A stretch of DNA of 64,000 nucleotides, from NCBI RefSeq assembly GCF_017565645.3, contig NZ_CP086136.1, forward strand, positions 372,001-436,000, read 5' to 3'. The notes under the pieces were generated by a model. That model had not been told where the DNA came from and made no database searches. It saw nothing but the letters and a program-made list of their open reading frames with translations. Origin of the DNA: Bradyrhizobium barranii subsp. barranii. GTDB taxonomy: Bacteria > Pseudomonadota > Alphaproteobacteria > Rhizobiales > Xanthobacteraceae. This document shows, in pieces, positions 37,419-47,412 of this stretch; within the stretch, counting starts at the first letter, position 1, and every line of letters starts with the position of its first letter. A program made the translations under genes and the position numbers.

Positions 37419-39176
37419 CTAGGTCTCCAGTTTAAGGTGAGAAGGTGCAGCGGGAGCGCTCGTGGCGCCGGAGTTGGCCGGGGTTGCGCAGGCGACACGA
37501 GCGCGGATTGCCGTGGCGTGATCGTCGTGAGCCTCGGCCTGCCGACCATTGTCGTCGGCGTCGCGCCGCACAGCGCGGCTGAAGAGGTCGCCGTATTCCG
37601 CGGGGGTACGGATCAGCGGATGATCCTGGGTGAGCGGCGATGCCGGCTGTGGCGTCACTCCAACCTGCTCGATCGCCTGTTCGAACAACCGCTCGACGGT
37701 CGCACGCACGTGCTTGTAGCGGTAGATGCGGTTGTCGATGGCGTGCGCGCAGGCCTGCTCGACCAGCCGCGCCGGATACTTCCGGCCCAGCCCGACAATG
37801 CCCCACATCGCGCGCTGTCCGGGGCGCCCTTCGGTGTCGAACACCTGCTGGCACAAGGCCCTGGTCTGCGGTCCGATGCGCTCGGCGCTCGCCAGCAGCA
37901 CGGCGGTTTGCCGCGACGGGTTGAACGGCCGTTCGCTGGTCGGCAGGACGACAGAACCGGGGTGCGCCATCCGGGAATGAACACGCAGCAGCGCACGGGT
38001 GTGGCGATCACGGATCTCGATCGTGGTGGTGTAGATGCGCACGACGACCTGGCTGCCGATCGGCGCGGGCCGCGCGGCGTAATAGCTGTTGTCGACGCGT
38101 ACGGTGGTGTCGTCGCAGACAGTCCGGACGACTTCGGTGAAGATGCGGAAGGGAGCGACAGGCAGCGGCCGCAGGTGCGGCTTCTCTTCCTGGAACATCG
38201 CCTCGACCTGACGGCGCGTGCTGCCGTGGATGCGTTTGGAAGCCCAGTTCTCCTCCCAGTGCCTCAAGAACTCGTTTTGCGCCTCCAGCGTCTCGAAGCG
38301 CCGTCCGGCCAGCGCAGTGCCCTGGGTATGTTGAATCGCATTCTCGACGCATCCTTTCCGATTTGGATCGGCCACGCGCGCGGGATCGGCGACCACGGCG
38401 TAATGAGCCAGCATCGCGCTGTAAATCGGGTTGAGCTGGGGCTCGTACAAATCCGGCTTGAGGACGCCTTCCTTCAGGTTGTCGAGCACGACATAGCTGG
38501 GGACCCCGCCAAAATACCGGAACGCCTCTTCGTGGAGCTGCGCCCAGACTTGTTGGCTGGACTTCCAGACTACCCGCCGGAAGCTGCGCCGCGAGTAGCG
38601 TAGCGTCATCACGAACAGGCGGGGACGACGGTACCGCCCGCTCTTCGGATCAACCGTCGGCGCGCCCTCGCCATAGTCGACCTGAGCTTCCTCGCCGGGG
38701 AGGAACTCAAGACGATCAAACTGCTCAGGATCAGCGTGCCGCAACCGGCGCACAAACCGCTTGACACTCTGGTAGCTGGACGGAAAGCCAAATTGATCAA
38801 CCAGGTCCTGGTAAATCGCCTGCGCGTTCCGCTTCAGCCGGACCTGTTCTTCGATCCACGTCCGATGCGCTTCGCAAGCCGAACGGGCCAGGCTGCTGGT
38901 GACCGTCGCTTCCGATGTCCCAAAAGCCGGTGGTCGGGGTGGAGGAATTTGGCCGTCCGCGCTCACCGAGCCGGTGGTCACTTCCCCGGGGGAATTTGCC
39001 TCCGCACCGGCCCGCAGCGCCTGATAACGCCGGATCGTCTTGCGATCGACACCCGTCAGCCGGTGAATCTCGCGCTGGCTGGTGTTGCGATCAAGTAATG
39101 TAAGTACGGTGCTTTGCAGATGTCGCTTCAAGACGTTCAACTCCCCGGCCCCTTGCTGGCTAAAGGGGTCGAACAT
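37419..39176 (-). CDS. istA: IS21 family transposase IstA
   Basis: 585 residues. An N-terminal helix-turn-helix (NTSQREIHRLTGVDRKTIRRYQAL) precedes the integrase core with Asp in AQVDYGEGAP, Asp in VVLDNLKEGV and Glu in KGCVENAIQHTQ. The C-terminal part is long and ends in an Ala-rich tail. The gene appears intact and overlaps no stop, so the element may still be mobile. Confidence 0.95.
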   Translation of the reverse strand: MFDPFSQQGAGELNVLKRHLQSTVLTLLDRNTSQREIHRLTGVDRKTIRRYQALRAGAEANSPGEVTTGSVSADGQIPPPRPPAFGTSEATVTSSLARSACEAHRTWIEEQVRLKRNAQAIYQDLVDQFGFPSSYQSVKRFVRRLRHADPEQFDRLEFLPGEEAQVDYGEGAPTVDPKSGRYRRPRLFVMTLRYSRRSFRRVVWKSSQQVWAQLHEEAFRYFGGVPSYVVLDNLKEGVLKPDLYEPQLNPIYSAMLAHYAVVADPARVADPNRKGCVENAIQHTQGTALAGRRFETLEAQNEFLRHWEENWASKRIHGSTRRQVEAMFQEEKPHLRPLPVAPFRIFTEVVRTVCDDTTVRVDNSYYAARPAPIGSQVVVRIYTTTIEIRDRHTRALLRVHSRMAHPGSVVLPTSERPFNPSRQTAVLLASAERIGPQTRALCQQVFDTEGRPGQRAMWGIVGLGRKYPARLVEQACAHAIDNRIYRYKHVRATVERLFEQAIEQVGVTPQPASPLTQDHPLIRTPAEYGDLFSRAVRRDADDNGRQAEAHDDHATAIRARVACATPANSGATSAPAAPSHLKLET

Positions 39177-39282
39177 AAACGTCCTGCCTGACCGGCTACT
39201 GCTGTTCAGCGGCGCTGACGGCGATCATCAGGTGGGGGAGTTTCAAGTGACCATACCCGGGGGATTTTGACCGACCCACGGG

Positions 39283-39558
39283 GCCCTGACTTCCGTCAAT
39301 AAGGAGAAGCCGTCAGAGACCGCGAATATCGAGCTTCGTCCAGTCTGGCAGCTTGTGCCGGTGCCCGAGGATGCCGAACCTTCGACCAAACGCGATAAGA
39401 CTGCGCGACATCATGCAGTCAAAAAAGAGAGCGCGGCCGAACCTGGCCCTTCGGGTCATGCCGGCGGAGCGAGTATGGAAGAGCGCTATCGCGCGTGCAG
39501 AAAGCTCGTGAAAGGATTTGCCCAGCGCGACGCATGCGCGCGAAACGGCACGATCTGA
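39283..39558 (+). pseudogene. Separated C-terminal fragment of the caspase-like gene
   Basis: From base 39283, immediately after the IS21 element and its duplication, 91 codons are open to the TGA at 39558. They include SETANIELRPVWQLVPVP, a Lys/Arg-rich linker and the tail ACRKLVKGFAQRDACARNGT. Joining after CGG at 36599 restores a single long frame with the upstream gene, which fits this being its lost end. The simple 4-bp duplication model would shift phase by one base, so an extra G or another boundary must be assumed. It has no start signal of its own. Confidence 0.6.
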
Positions 39559-39579
39559 TCTTTCGACCCAGACGACACG

Positions 39580-39999
39580 TCAGCGCGGGGCGACGTCGGC
39601 CCGATCGAGCGACTCCAGCGTCGAAGCATTAGCACAATAGCCGTGGTAGTTCTCCGCGGCGGTGCCATCGGCGAGATCGCGGTCGCATTGTCCCTTGTGA
39701 TTGCAGAGCGAGCAGACGCGCTCCATGTCGCGGAGCAGCAGCGGCTGCGCACGACCGAGCCTGTCTGCGCTGATGCCGAGCTGCTCGAGCATCTTCGGCA
39801 GCTCGTCGGCAGCGTGATTGCCGTGACGGACCAGCTCCTCCAGATCGTCAGGCGCGATCCTGAGATCTTGCGCGATCCGGTCGAAATCGGCGCGATCGAG
39901 CTGCCGCATCTCGTTCATCTCGCGGCGATGCTTCAGCCAGTTCGCGAAGGATTCGATGAGATCCTGGACGATGGGATAAGGCCTGCTTGCGGTGCTCAT
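39580..39999 (-). CDS. DUF6455-like cysteine-motif protein
   Basis: 139 residues. A helical N-terminal part (IVQDLIESFANWLKHRREMNEM) leads to EELVRHGNHAADELPKMLEQLG and a C-terminal cysteine group, VCSLCNHKGQCDRDL followed by YCANASTLESL. The spacing CxxCxxxxxC-x(n)-C matches the DUF6455 type. The cysteines could bind a metal or cluster. The function is unknown. Confidence 0.75.
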   Translation of the reverse strand: MSTASRPYPIVQDLIESFANWLKHRREMNEMRQLDRADFDRIAQDLRIAPDDLEELVRHGNHAADELPKMLEQLGISADRLGRAQPLLLRDMERVCSLCNHKGQCDRDLADGTAAENYHGYCANASTLESLDRADVAPR

Positions 40000-40102
40000 G
40001 CGAGGCTCCGTTCGGGTCGTGGAATTGGAGCCAGACTAGGCACAATGGTGCAGGAGCGCGTTGCGCTGGATCAAATTGAGAATGGGTCAAGAAGGCAGGT
40101 CG

Positions 40103-40223
40103 CGTGTCCCGGACGCGGTGCGGCGCGAAGTGCCGCTCCGCAGAGCCGGGACCCATCTTGCCACATGCTGGGCCCCGGCTCAGCAGCGCATCACTGACGT
40201 GCTGCGCTGCGTCCGGGGCACGA
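40103..40223. repeat. Inverted repeat, family D (GTGTCCCGGACGC type)
   Basis: The left end CGTGTCCCGGACGCGGTGCG pairs with the right end CGCTGCGTCCGGGGCACG, and the inner GCAGAGCCGGGACCCA pairs with TGGGCCCCGGCTC. A second copy is at 53201-53335. Confidence 0.75.
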
Positions 40224-40246
40224 GCGTGCCGCGCAGCGGAGAGAGC

Positions 40247-41032
40247 TCAGCTAAACCGCTCCGTCGCCCACGCATACAGGCTGCCCGGGATCGGCTTTTC
40301 GCCGCCGCGGCCCTTGGGCGAGATGTGCAGGCCGATGATCTCGGGGTTGGTGACGAGGCCGAGATAGCTCGAGGGATCGAAGAACAGCTTTGGCTCGGCG
40401 TGCACGGCGTAGAACGATTGCTTCGGCAGCGCGTTCTGTAGTTCACCGGTGCGGCGCGCGAGCGCGGTCAGCGCCGCCGGCCCGAAGATCGCGACGCGAA
40501 TGTCCGAGAGACGGTTCGAGCCCCCGCGCAGGCGACGCATCATGAAGGTGATGCGATGGCGCACCGACAGCCAGTTCGGCGTCAGCTCCTCTTGCTCCAT
40601 CAGCTCCTCGAAGGCGGCAACGATGCCGTGCTCCGCCGGCAGATAGATCACGGAATTGCCGAGCTGGCGCGGCCGCTCCCAGGCGAAGTAGGGTTTTGTC
40701 GGATCGATCTCGACGGGTTTCAGCAGCAGCACGTCGGCATCGAGCCAGAGGCCGTGGTTCTTCGCCATCAGCTTCATGCGGAAGAAGTCGCTGAACTGCA
40801 GCGTGGTCCAGTCGCGCCAGCTTCCGTCCGGCTGCGGCGGTCGCAATCGTTCGGAGAACGCGTGCGGCAGGATCGCCTCGGCGTCCGCGTTCCCGATGCC
40901 CGCGGGCAGGCCGGGAATGGTGTCAAAACTGTAGACCGTGACCTTGTGGCCGGCCGCGAGCTGCGAGCGCAGACAGGTCTGGCGCAGTGCGTCCATCGGG
41001 CCGTGCCAGAAGGTGACGATGTCGGGCAGCAT
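40247..41032 (-). CDS. Glycosyltransferase-like protein (DxD motif)
   Basis: 261 residues without signal peptide. The start DIVTFWHGPMDALRQTCLRSQLAAGHKVTVY and the LWLDADVLLLKPVEID motif near residue 98 resemble capsular or GT32-type sugar transferases that use a DxD metal motif. The second half is more variable. Acceptor and donor are unknown, and no polysaccharide genes are next to it. The start at 41032 is supported by the conserved-looking first residues. Confidence 0.7.
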   Translation of the reverse strand: MLPDIVTFWHGPMDALRQTCLRSQLAAGHKVTVYSFDTIPGLPAGIGNADAEAILPHAFSERLRPPQPDGSWRDWTTLQFSDFFRMKLMAKNHGLWLDADVLLLKPVEIDPTKPYFAWERPRQLGNSVIYLPAEHGIVAAFEELMEQEELTPNWLSVRHRITFMMRRLRGGSNRLSDIRVAIFGPAALTALARRTGELQNALPKQSFYAVHAEPKLFFDPSSYLGLVTNPEIIGLHISPKGRGGEKPIPGSLYAWATERFS

Positions 41033-41068
41033 GCGCGTCAGTCTAGGGGTTAATCAGGACAAAGAAAA

Positions 41069-41095
41069 AGCCCCGGCGCTCGTCGCACCGGGGCT
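41069..41095 (-). terminator. Intrinsic terminator downstream of leuD
   Basis: An 11-bp stem AGCCCCGGCGC / GCACCGGGGCT with one G-T pair, followed on the minus strand by CTTTTTCTTTG. It lies 18 bases past the leuD stop. Confidence 0.8.
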
Positions 41096-41112
41096 CGAAC
41101 TGGAGCTCGATC

Positions 41113-41718
41113 TCAGGCCCAGGCGCGTTCGCGCTTGAGCTTTTCCTCGTAGGTGTCGATCGAGGCCTTCTTCTCCATCGTCAGGCCGATGTCGTCGAGG
41201 CCGTTGATCAGGCAGTGCTTGCGGAACGGGTCGATCTCGAACTTGACCTTGCCGCCGTCGGGGCCGCGGATCTCCTGGCTCGGCAGGTCGATCGTCAGCG
41301 TCGCATTGGCGCCGCGCTCGGCGTCGTCGAACAGCTTGTCGAGGTCTTCCTGCGAGACGCGGATCGGCAGAATGCCGTTCTTGAAGCAGTTGTTGTAGAA
41401 GATGTCGCCGAACGAGGTCGAGATCACGCAGCGGATGCCGAAGTCGAGCAGCGCCCAGGGCGCGTGCTCGCGGCTCGAGCCGCAGCCGAAATTGTCGCCG
41501 GCGACCAGCACCTTCGAATTGCGATAGGCGGGCTGGTTGAGGACGAAATCCGGATTCTCGCTGCCGTCGTCCTTGTAGCGCTGCTCGGAGAAGAGCCCCT
41601 TGCCAAGGCCGGTGCGCTTGATGGTCTTGAGGTACTGCTTCGGAATGATCATGTCGGTGTCGACATTGATGATCTTCAGCGGCGCCGCGACGCCTTCCAG
41701 CGTGGTGAACTTGTCCAT
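41113..41718 (-). CDS. leuD: 3-Isopropylmalate dehydratase small subunit
   Basis: 201 residues. The sequence [33 protein letters not shown] is a standard LeuD start, and the swivel-domain motif [17 protein letters not shown] is at about 75-91. With LeuC it isomerises 2-isopropylmalate to 3-isopropylmalate. Its partner leuC is 4 kb further on the same strand rather than adjacent. Confidence 0.97.
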   Translation of the reverse strand: MDKFTTLEGVAAPLKIINVDTDMIIPKQYLKTIKRTGLGKGLFSEQRYKDDGSENPDFVLNQPAYRNSKVLVAGDNFGCGSSREHAPWALLDFGIRCVISTSFGDIFYNNCFKNGILPIRVSQEDLDKLFDDAERGANATLTIDLPSQEIRGPDGGKVKFEIDPFRKHCLINGLDDIGLTMEKKASIDTYEEKLKRERAWA

Positions 41719-41823
41719 TTCAGGCTTCCCGGTTTGAAGTCAGGGGAGGGCTATTTAGCCCGGTTGGCACACAAATCCTAGGCCGGATTCGGCAGGCCTA
41801 GGGGCGTAAATCGAGGTTCGTCT

Positions 41824-42393
41824 TCAGCCTGGCGGAGCCATGCTGTCGGGGGCAAAGCCGGTCGGCAGGCCGTCGATGCTCTTCATGTTCTTCAGACCCC
41901 AGTATTTTCGCAAATTGTTGACACCCTGCGCCGTCCAGTAGCGCACGAGGCTGCCGCGTTCTTGTCTGTAGTCGAACAGCGGCACGCCCATACCGCATGA
42001 CGTCTGCACGAGGTCGACCGAGAGGCGCACGATTTGGCGGGCGCCTGCCATGTCCTCGAAGTCAGGAACGAGATCGGAATATTCCGGCGTGCCGCGCATG
42101 AGCGATCGAGCCTGGCCATAGAGCCGCAGGATCATCGGGGCGACGTCGAAGGCGCAAAACATGATGGTCAGCCGCTTGTCGTCGGAGGCGGTCAGATGCG
42201 CACGGGTCTCGCTGCCGCTGCCGGTGCAATCGAGGTAGGCGACGTCGCTCTCTCCCAGCACCCGGAATGACGACAGGCCCTTGGGAGACACGTTGATGCG
42301 TCCCTTCGGCGGGGCGCTCGCGACGAGGAAGATCTTCTGCCGTTCGATGAAAGCCCGGTGCTCGGGTTCGATCCTTGCGAATTGCCTGCCCAT
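41824..42393 (-). CDS. Pyridoxamine 5'-phosphate oxidase family protein
   Basis: 189 residues of the split-barrel flavin-binding fold. The N-terminal segment FIERQKIFLVASAPPKGRINVSPKG and the LGESDVAYLDCTGSGSETRAHL block are typical. It may bind FMN, F420 or heme. The gene is divergent from an HTH regulator with a gap of about 100 bases, so regulation by that protein is likely. It is not the biosynthetic PdxH. Confidence 0.85.
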   Translation of the reverse strand: MGRQFARIEPEHRAFIERQKIFLVASAPPKGRINVSPKGLSSFRVLGESDVAYLDCTGSGSETRAHLTASDDKRLTIMFCAFDVAPMILRLYGQARSLMRGTPEYSDLVPDFEDMAGARQIVRLSVDLVQTSCGMGVPLFDYRQERGSLVRYWTAQGVNNLRKYWGLKNMKSIDGLPTGFAPDSMAPPG

Positions 42394-42492
42394 ACCCGCT
42401 CGTCCTTTCCGCAGCGACGCTGCAGCGGCAAAGAATTAGCATGCCGATTATACCCGTTTAAGAATGTTCTTTATGCTGGTAGAAAAACCACC
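42394..42492. promoter_or_regulatory. Shared divergent promoter region, PNPOx-type gene and HTH regulator
   Basis: About 100 bases separate the two start codons. The stretch around 42436-42480 is AT-rich (GATTATACCCGTTTAAGAATG) and could hold back-to-back promoters and an operator. I did not identify specific boxes. Confidence 0.4.
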
Positions 42493-43296
42493 ATGAAGGG
42501 ACCCGACTCGATCGCTCCAGCTCTCTCGCTCAGCGCGTTCCTGCGCGCGCTCCGGGAGCGCCAGTCTCCGGCAGAATTCGGCCTCGCCGCCGGAGCACGG
42601 CGGCGCACGCCCGGCCTCCGGCGCGAGGAGGTCGCTCAGCTCTGCGGATTGAGCGTCACCTGGTACACGTGGATCGAGCAGGGTCGCGATGTCTCCGTCT
42701 CGGCTTCGACACTTGCGCGCCTAGCACGCGGATTGCGCCTGTCACGAGCGGAGCGCAGCTATCTGTTCGAAGTTGGGGGCAAGCGCGATCCCGAGCGTCC
42801 CGGCCACAGCGATGATCCGCCTGAGGAGGTGCTGGCCTGCGTCGATGCGATCGATGGGCCGGCCTACATTCTCGATCGCACATGGGGCGCGCGTCGTTGG
42901 AATGCGAAAGCGTCCCGGTTGTTTGCCGGATGGCTCGATGCTGACGGCGAAAAGAATCTTCTGCGCTACATCTTCCTCAGGCCCGAGGCGCGAACACTGA
43001 TCCTCGACTGGACCTCACGCGCGCAACGCGTCGTCGCAGAATTCCGCGCCGCTGTTACAGCCTATTCCGACGATCCGGACATTCGCCGGCTCGTCGAGGA
43101 ACTGAGAGTTGGAAGCCCCGACTTCGAACGCTGCTGGGAGACGCAGGGGGGTCTGGCACGCGAAGGCGGCGAGCGTGCGTTCGATCATCCGACCATGGGA
43201 CTGCTGCACTATCAGCAGGTGTCGCTGTCTCTCGCGGGCTGGTCCGATTATCGACTGACGATGCTTCTCGCTGCGCCAACCATACGCAACCGATGA
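42493..43296 (+). CDS. XRE-type HTH regulator with MmyB-like ligand-binding domain
   Basis: 267 residues from the ATG at 42493. The N-terminal HTH reads RRRTPGLRREEVAQLCGLSVTWYTWIEQGRDVSVS, the consensus of the MmyB/LBD group, at about 36-70. The C-terminal domain (ACVDAIDGPAYILDRTWGARRWN) is a PAS-like pocket thought to bind lipids or small molecules. Such regulators usually control the divergent neighbour, here the PNPOx-type gene. Confidence 0.9.
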   Translation: MKGPDSIAPALSLSAFLRALRERQSPAEFGLAAGARRRTPGLRREEVAQLCGLSVTWYTWIEQGRDVSVSASTLARLARGLRLSRAERSYLFEVGGKRDPERPGHSDDPPEEVLACVDAIDGPAYILDRTWGARRWNAKASRLFAGWLDADGEKNLLRYIFLRPEARTLILDWTSRAQRVVAEFRAAVTAYSDDPDIRRLVEELRVGSPDFERCWETQGGLAREGGERAFDHPTMGLLHYQQVSLSLAGWSDYRLTMLLAAPTIRNR

Positions 43297-43300
43297 CGTC

Positions 43301-43699
43301 CTACTCCGCCTGAGCCTCAATCGCCGCCATATCGTCGTCCGAGAGGCCGAAATGGTGGCCGATCTCGTGGATCAGGACGTGGCGGACGATGTGGCCGAGG
43401 CTCTCGTCGTGCTCGGCCCAGTAATCCAGGATCGGCCGGCGGTAGAGCCAGACCATGTTGGGCAGCCGCGCCACATCGCCCAGGCTCTGCTGGGGCAGGC
43501 CGACGCCCTGGAACAGGCCGAGCAGGTCGAACTCGCTCTCGCATTCCATCTCGTCCATCACTTCCTCGGTCGGGAAGTCGTCGACACGGAGGATCACGCC
43601 CTCACAGAGGCCGCGAAATTCCGCCGGCAGGCGCTCGAAGATGTCGTGCGCCGTCGCTTCCATCTCAGCCAGCGAGGGTGCTTTCAATTCCGTCCACAT
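43301..43699 (-). CDS. Metallopeptidase family protein (small zincin)
   Basis: 132 residues. The zinc motif HVLIHEIGHHFGLSDDDM near the C-terminus gives HEIGHH, an HExxH with a following His. The N-terminal part has LPAEFRGLCEGVILRVDDFP. The protein matches the short zincin-like family common in alphaproteobacteria; the substrate is unknown. Its stop is 4 bases from the end of the converging regulator gene. Confidence 0.9.
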   Translation of the reverse strand: MWTELKAPSLAEMEATAHDIFERLPAEFRGLCEGVILRVDDFPTEEVMDEMECESEFDLLGLFQGVGLPQQSLGDVARLPNMVWLYRRPILDYWAEHDESLGHIVRHVLIHEIGHHFGLSDDDMAAIEAQAE

Positions 43700-43829
43700 G
43701 GGCTTTTCTTAGCGCGGGTTCCGTGGCGATGCATCCGGCTTTATAGAAGGCTACGAAGAGTTGACGCCGCGCGCGAAAACGGGGAGCGTACGGCGCCTCA
43801 AGGGGATAGCTCAGGTGGGTGGTGGTGCG

Positions 43830-44147
43830 ATGCGGGCGGGAACAGCAATACTGGTTCTACTTTGCATGGGGTTGTTTTCGCAATTTTGCGTTGGTGCCGA
43901 AGCCCAGACGGCCGGTGCCGGCGTCAGGCTGGCCCAAGCGGCCTCGCCAGACGACGTTCCTCCGCCGCGCAGGCGCCCGCCCGCCCGGCTGCGCGTCACG
44001 CCCTACTACGCTCCGGACGGCGTCTATCCGCGCTACTATCCGGGTCCCGACGCGGTGCGCGAGTGCAACGCCACCTATGTGCAGGAATATCGGCCGAGCG
44101 GCACGGTGATCGTGCCGCATATGAGCTGCTACTGGCGGCGGGGCTGA
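43830..44147 (+). CDS. Small secreted hypothetical protein
   Basis: 105 residues from the ATG at 43830. A signal peptide (AGTAILVLLCMGLFSQFCVGAEA) precedes a Pro/Arg-rich segment (DDVPPPRRRPPARLRV) and a Tyr/Pro-rich end with two cysteines (VRECNATYVQEYRPSG and HMSCYWRRG) that could pair. The function is unknown. It is followed 49 bases later by another small secreted protein. Confidence 0.7.
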   Translation: MRAGTAILVLLCMGLFSQFCVGAEAQTAGAGVRLAQAASPDDVPPPRRRPPARLRVTPYYAPDGVYPRYYPGPDAVRECNATYVQEYRPSGTVIVPHMSCYWRRG

Positions 44148-44196
44148 CGCCCCTCAACGGCCGCGTGATGCCCGCATCTTGAGGGCGGAGTTCGTC

Positions 44197-44457
44197 ATGA
44201 CGAGATGGATTGCATTGGCCGTTGTCGCCGGGCTCGCAGCGGGTTTGCCTCGCGCTTCAACCGCGCAGAGTGTGACGAAGTCGGATGCCTCGGCCGGGAC
44301 AGCGATTTTCGATGCGAGACGGCACGCAAGACACCATGACGTTGCGCGGCGCTCAGCGCCCCATGATCCGCATTATTACGCGCGGCCCATCTACTATCGT
44401 CCCTATCCCTACGGCGTGCCGGCACCCTTCGTGTTCGGCTACGGGCCGTGGTGGTGA
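44197..44457 (+). CDS. Small secreted His/Tyr-rich hypothetical protein
   Basis: 86 residues from the ATG at 44197, with GGGCGGAG upstream. The signal peptide WIALAVVAGLAAGLPRASTA is followed by a His/Arg-rich segment (DARRHARHHDVARR) and a Tyr/Pro end (YYARPIYYRPYPYGV). No family is recognised. Confidence 0.65.
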   Translation: MTRWIALAVVAGLAAGLPRASTAQSVTKSDASAGTAIFDARRHARHHDVARRSAPHDPHYYARPIYYRPYPYGVPAPFVFGYGPWW

Positions 44458-44466
44458 CGCGCCGCG

Positions 44467-44766
44467 TTAGCCCGCCGGCGCAAATCCCCTGACCAGCAGC
44501 ACGGTCGCCTGCGCGCCCGCCTTGCGATCGCGCGAGATCTCTTCGTAGTCCGGTGAATTCGAGAAGGCGAGGAATGCGGCCTCGTCGGGAAACGACATCA
44601 TGACGAGCTTGTCGAATGGCCACGGGCCCTCGAGCACGCGCGGCTGCTCGTCGGCGGCGAGCAGCCGTCCATTGTACTTTCTGAACACGTCGAAAAACCG
44701 CGCCTGATAGCGGTCATAGGCCGCGCGGTCCGTCATCTTCAATTGCGCGATCGCGTAGACGGTCAT
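44467..44766 (-). CDS. DUF1330 domain-containing protein
   Basis: 99 residues covering the whole DUF1330 ferredoxin-like fold: YAIAQLKMTDRAAYDRYQ at the start, GRLLAADEQPRVLEGPWP in the middle and SFPDEAAFLAFSNSPDYEEI near the end. It is a small cytosolic protein of unknown function. It lies between the small secreted protein genes, on the opposite strand. Confidence 0.9.
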   Translation of the reverse strand: MTVYAIAQLKMTDRAAYDRYQARFFDVFRKYNGRLLAADEQPRVLEGPWPFDKLVMMSFPDEAAFLAFSNSPDYEEISRDRKAGAQATVLLVRGFAPAG

Positions 44767-44932
44767 CTTTCGAATTCCTTTTGTCGTGGCACGGCGCCTC
44801 GGCAGGAAGCTTGTTCATTCACAAGGCGTTCACGTCGCTGTCCCTAATTTAATCTTGGGAGCGACTGCAATTGAACAGCGATGCGAGCGACGCTGCGCCG
44901 CAATGCTGCCGTTCAGATTCAGGGAGAATTCC

Positions 44933-45493
44933 ATGCTGCGGATCTTGGATGCTCGGACAAGCTCGATACGCTTGCTCGGGCTTGCGGCCGTTGCCACGCT
45001 GATGCTGTCGGCCGGGACTGCACAACGTGCCGAAGCGATGACTCCGATCAATCCGACGCCGTTGCCGGCGGCGAAGGCTGCAAGCGACGACATGATCACG
45101 CAGGTTCGCCACGGTGGCGGCGGTGGTGGACATGGTGGCGGCTTCCATGGCGGCGGCGGTTTTCGTGGCGGTGGTTTCCATGGTGGCGGAGGGCATATCG
45201 GCGGTTTCCGCGGCGGTGGCTTTCGGGGCGGCCATATCGGCGGCTTCCGCGCCGCACCCGCCTTTCATGGTGGCGGCTATCGCTACGGCGGATTTCGCCA
45301 CTATGGCGGTTTTCATCGCTACGGAATCTATCGCCCGCATTACGGCTATCGCCACTTCCACCGGCGCTATTATTACGGCGGCTACTATCCCTACTACAAC
45401 TATCCGCGCCGCTGCCGGGTGATCTGGACCTATTACGGCCCGCGCCGCGTCTGCCGGTGGCATCGCTGGCACTATCCGTACCGCTATTGGTAA
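44933..45493 (+). CDS. Secreted Gly/Tyr/His-rich hypothetical protein
   Basis: 186 residues from the ATG at 44933 with AGGGAGAA upstream. A signal peptide (SIRLLGLAAVATLMLSAGTAQRAEA) precedes a Gly-rich repeat region of GGGFHGG and GGFRGG units (about 58-115) and a Tyr/Arg/His-rich end (YYYGGYYPYYNYPRR). Proteins of this composition are widespread in Bradyrhizobium. The role is unknown, possibly at the cell surface. Confidence 0.75.
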   Translation: MLRILDARTSSIRLLGLAAVATLMLSAGTAQRAEAMTPINPTPLPAAKAASDDMITQVRHGGGGGGHGGGFHGGGGFRGGGFHGGGGHIGGFRGGGFRGGHIGGFRAAPAFHGGGYRYGGFRHYGGFHRYGIYRPHYGYRHFHRRYYYGGYYPYYNYPRRCRVIWTYYGPRRVCRWHRWHYPYRYW

Positions 45494-45518
45494 TGTGAGT
45501 TGCTGCTAGCTCCGCACT

Positions 45519-45604
45519 CGTCATGGCCGGGCTTGTCCCGGCCATCCACGTTCTTGTGCTGCGAAGAAAATTCGTGGATGCCCGGGACGAGCCCGGGCAT
45601 GACG
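45519..45604. repeat. Inverted repeat related to family C (CGTCATGGCCGGG type)
   Basis: CGTCATGGCCGGGCTTGTCC at the left end pairs with GGGACGAGCCCGGGCATGACG at the right end. The inner ATCCACG and CGTGGAT also pair. Confidence 0.8.
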
Positions 45605-45615
45605 GTGAGCTTGGC

Positions 45616-45825
45616 CTAGAGCCAATCCTTCAATTTCCATGACGCCGGCTTCCACCGCGTCAGGTTCTCGAGCTTCCACTGCTTGATCATCGCCGGCGGC
45701 CAGCGGCTGAGCTTCGAGGTCTCCTCGACCTCGGGCTTGGCGACGATGGGCAAGGGCGTTGCGCGCCGCCGGTGCTGGCGCGTCACCTCGCCGATCAGAT
45801 CGACATATTCAGGCTTGTTGGCCAT
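45616..45825 (-). CDS. Small conserved-type hypothetical protein
   Basis: 69 residues, basic and Trp-rich (SRWPPAMIKQWKLENLTRWKPASWKL). No signal peptide is seen. Its start ATG at 45825 is plausible, though the ribosome binding site is only moderate. The coding composition and position upstream of the converging repeat support a real gene, but no family is recognised. Confidence 0.55.
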   Translation of the reverse strand: MANKPEYVDLIGEVTRQHRRRATPLPIVAKPEVEETSKLSRWPPAMIKQWKLENLTRWKPASWKLKDWL

Positions 45826-45919
45826 GAGCTGTGTCCTCGCGAAACCGTCGCGAGGACACAGTGTCGGCGATGCCGATTAACGGCCGTTTGCCGCTTTAGC
45901 TCAAATTGCAGGGAGCGGC

Positions 45920-47326
<1,407 letters not shown>

Positions 47327-47392
47327 GAGCTTCAGCTCCAGGAATGTTGTGGTGCGGATATGCGCGGTCACGCGCGGGCAACAAAATCGTCA

Positions 47393-47412
47393 GCGCAGCT
47401 TTTAGGCTGCGC
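47393..47412 (-). promoter_or_regulatory. Hairpin in the leuC leader
   Basis: On the minus strand, GCGCAGC pairs with GCTGCGC around the loop CTAAAA. The TAA in the loop is the stop of the upstream small ORF. GATTTTG follows 4 bases after the stem. The arrangement resembles an attenuator, but only the one hairpin is obvious. Confidence 0.35.

Larger units (their letters stand above)
36601..39278. mobile_element. IS21-family insertion sequence with istA and istB
   Basis: About 2.68 kb. The left end TGTGGTCAGTCAAATTCCTCC matches the inverse of the right end, TGGGTCGGTCAAAATCCCCC, at about 17 of 20 positions. The flanking CGGG at 36597-36600 and 39279-39282 fits a 4-bp target duplication. A second, inner copy of the end motif, GGTCACTTGAAACTCCCCCACC, is present on the right, as is usual for IS21. 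Both genes are intact and read on the minus strand, with istA first. The boundary could be off by a base or so. Confidence 0.82.
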
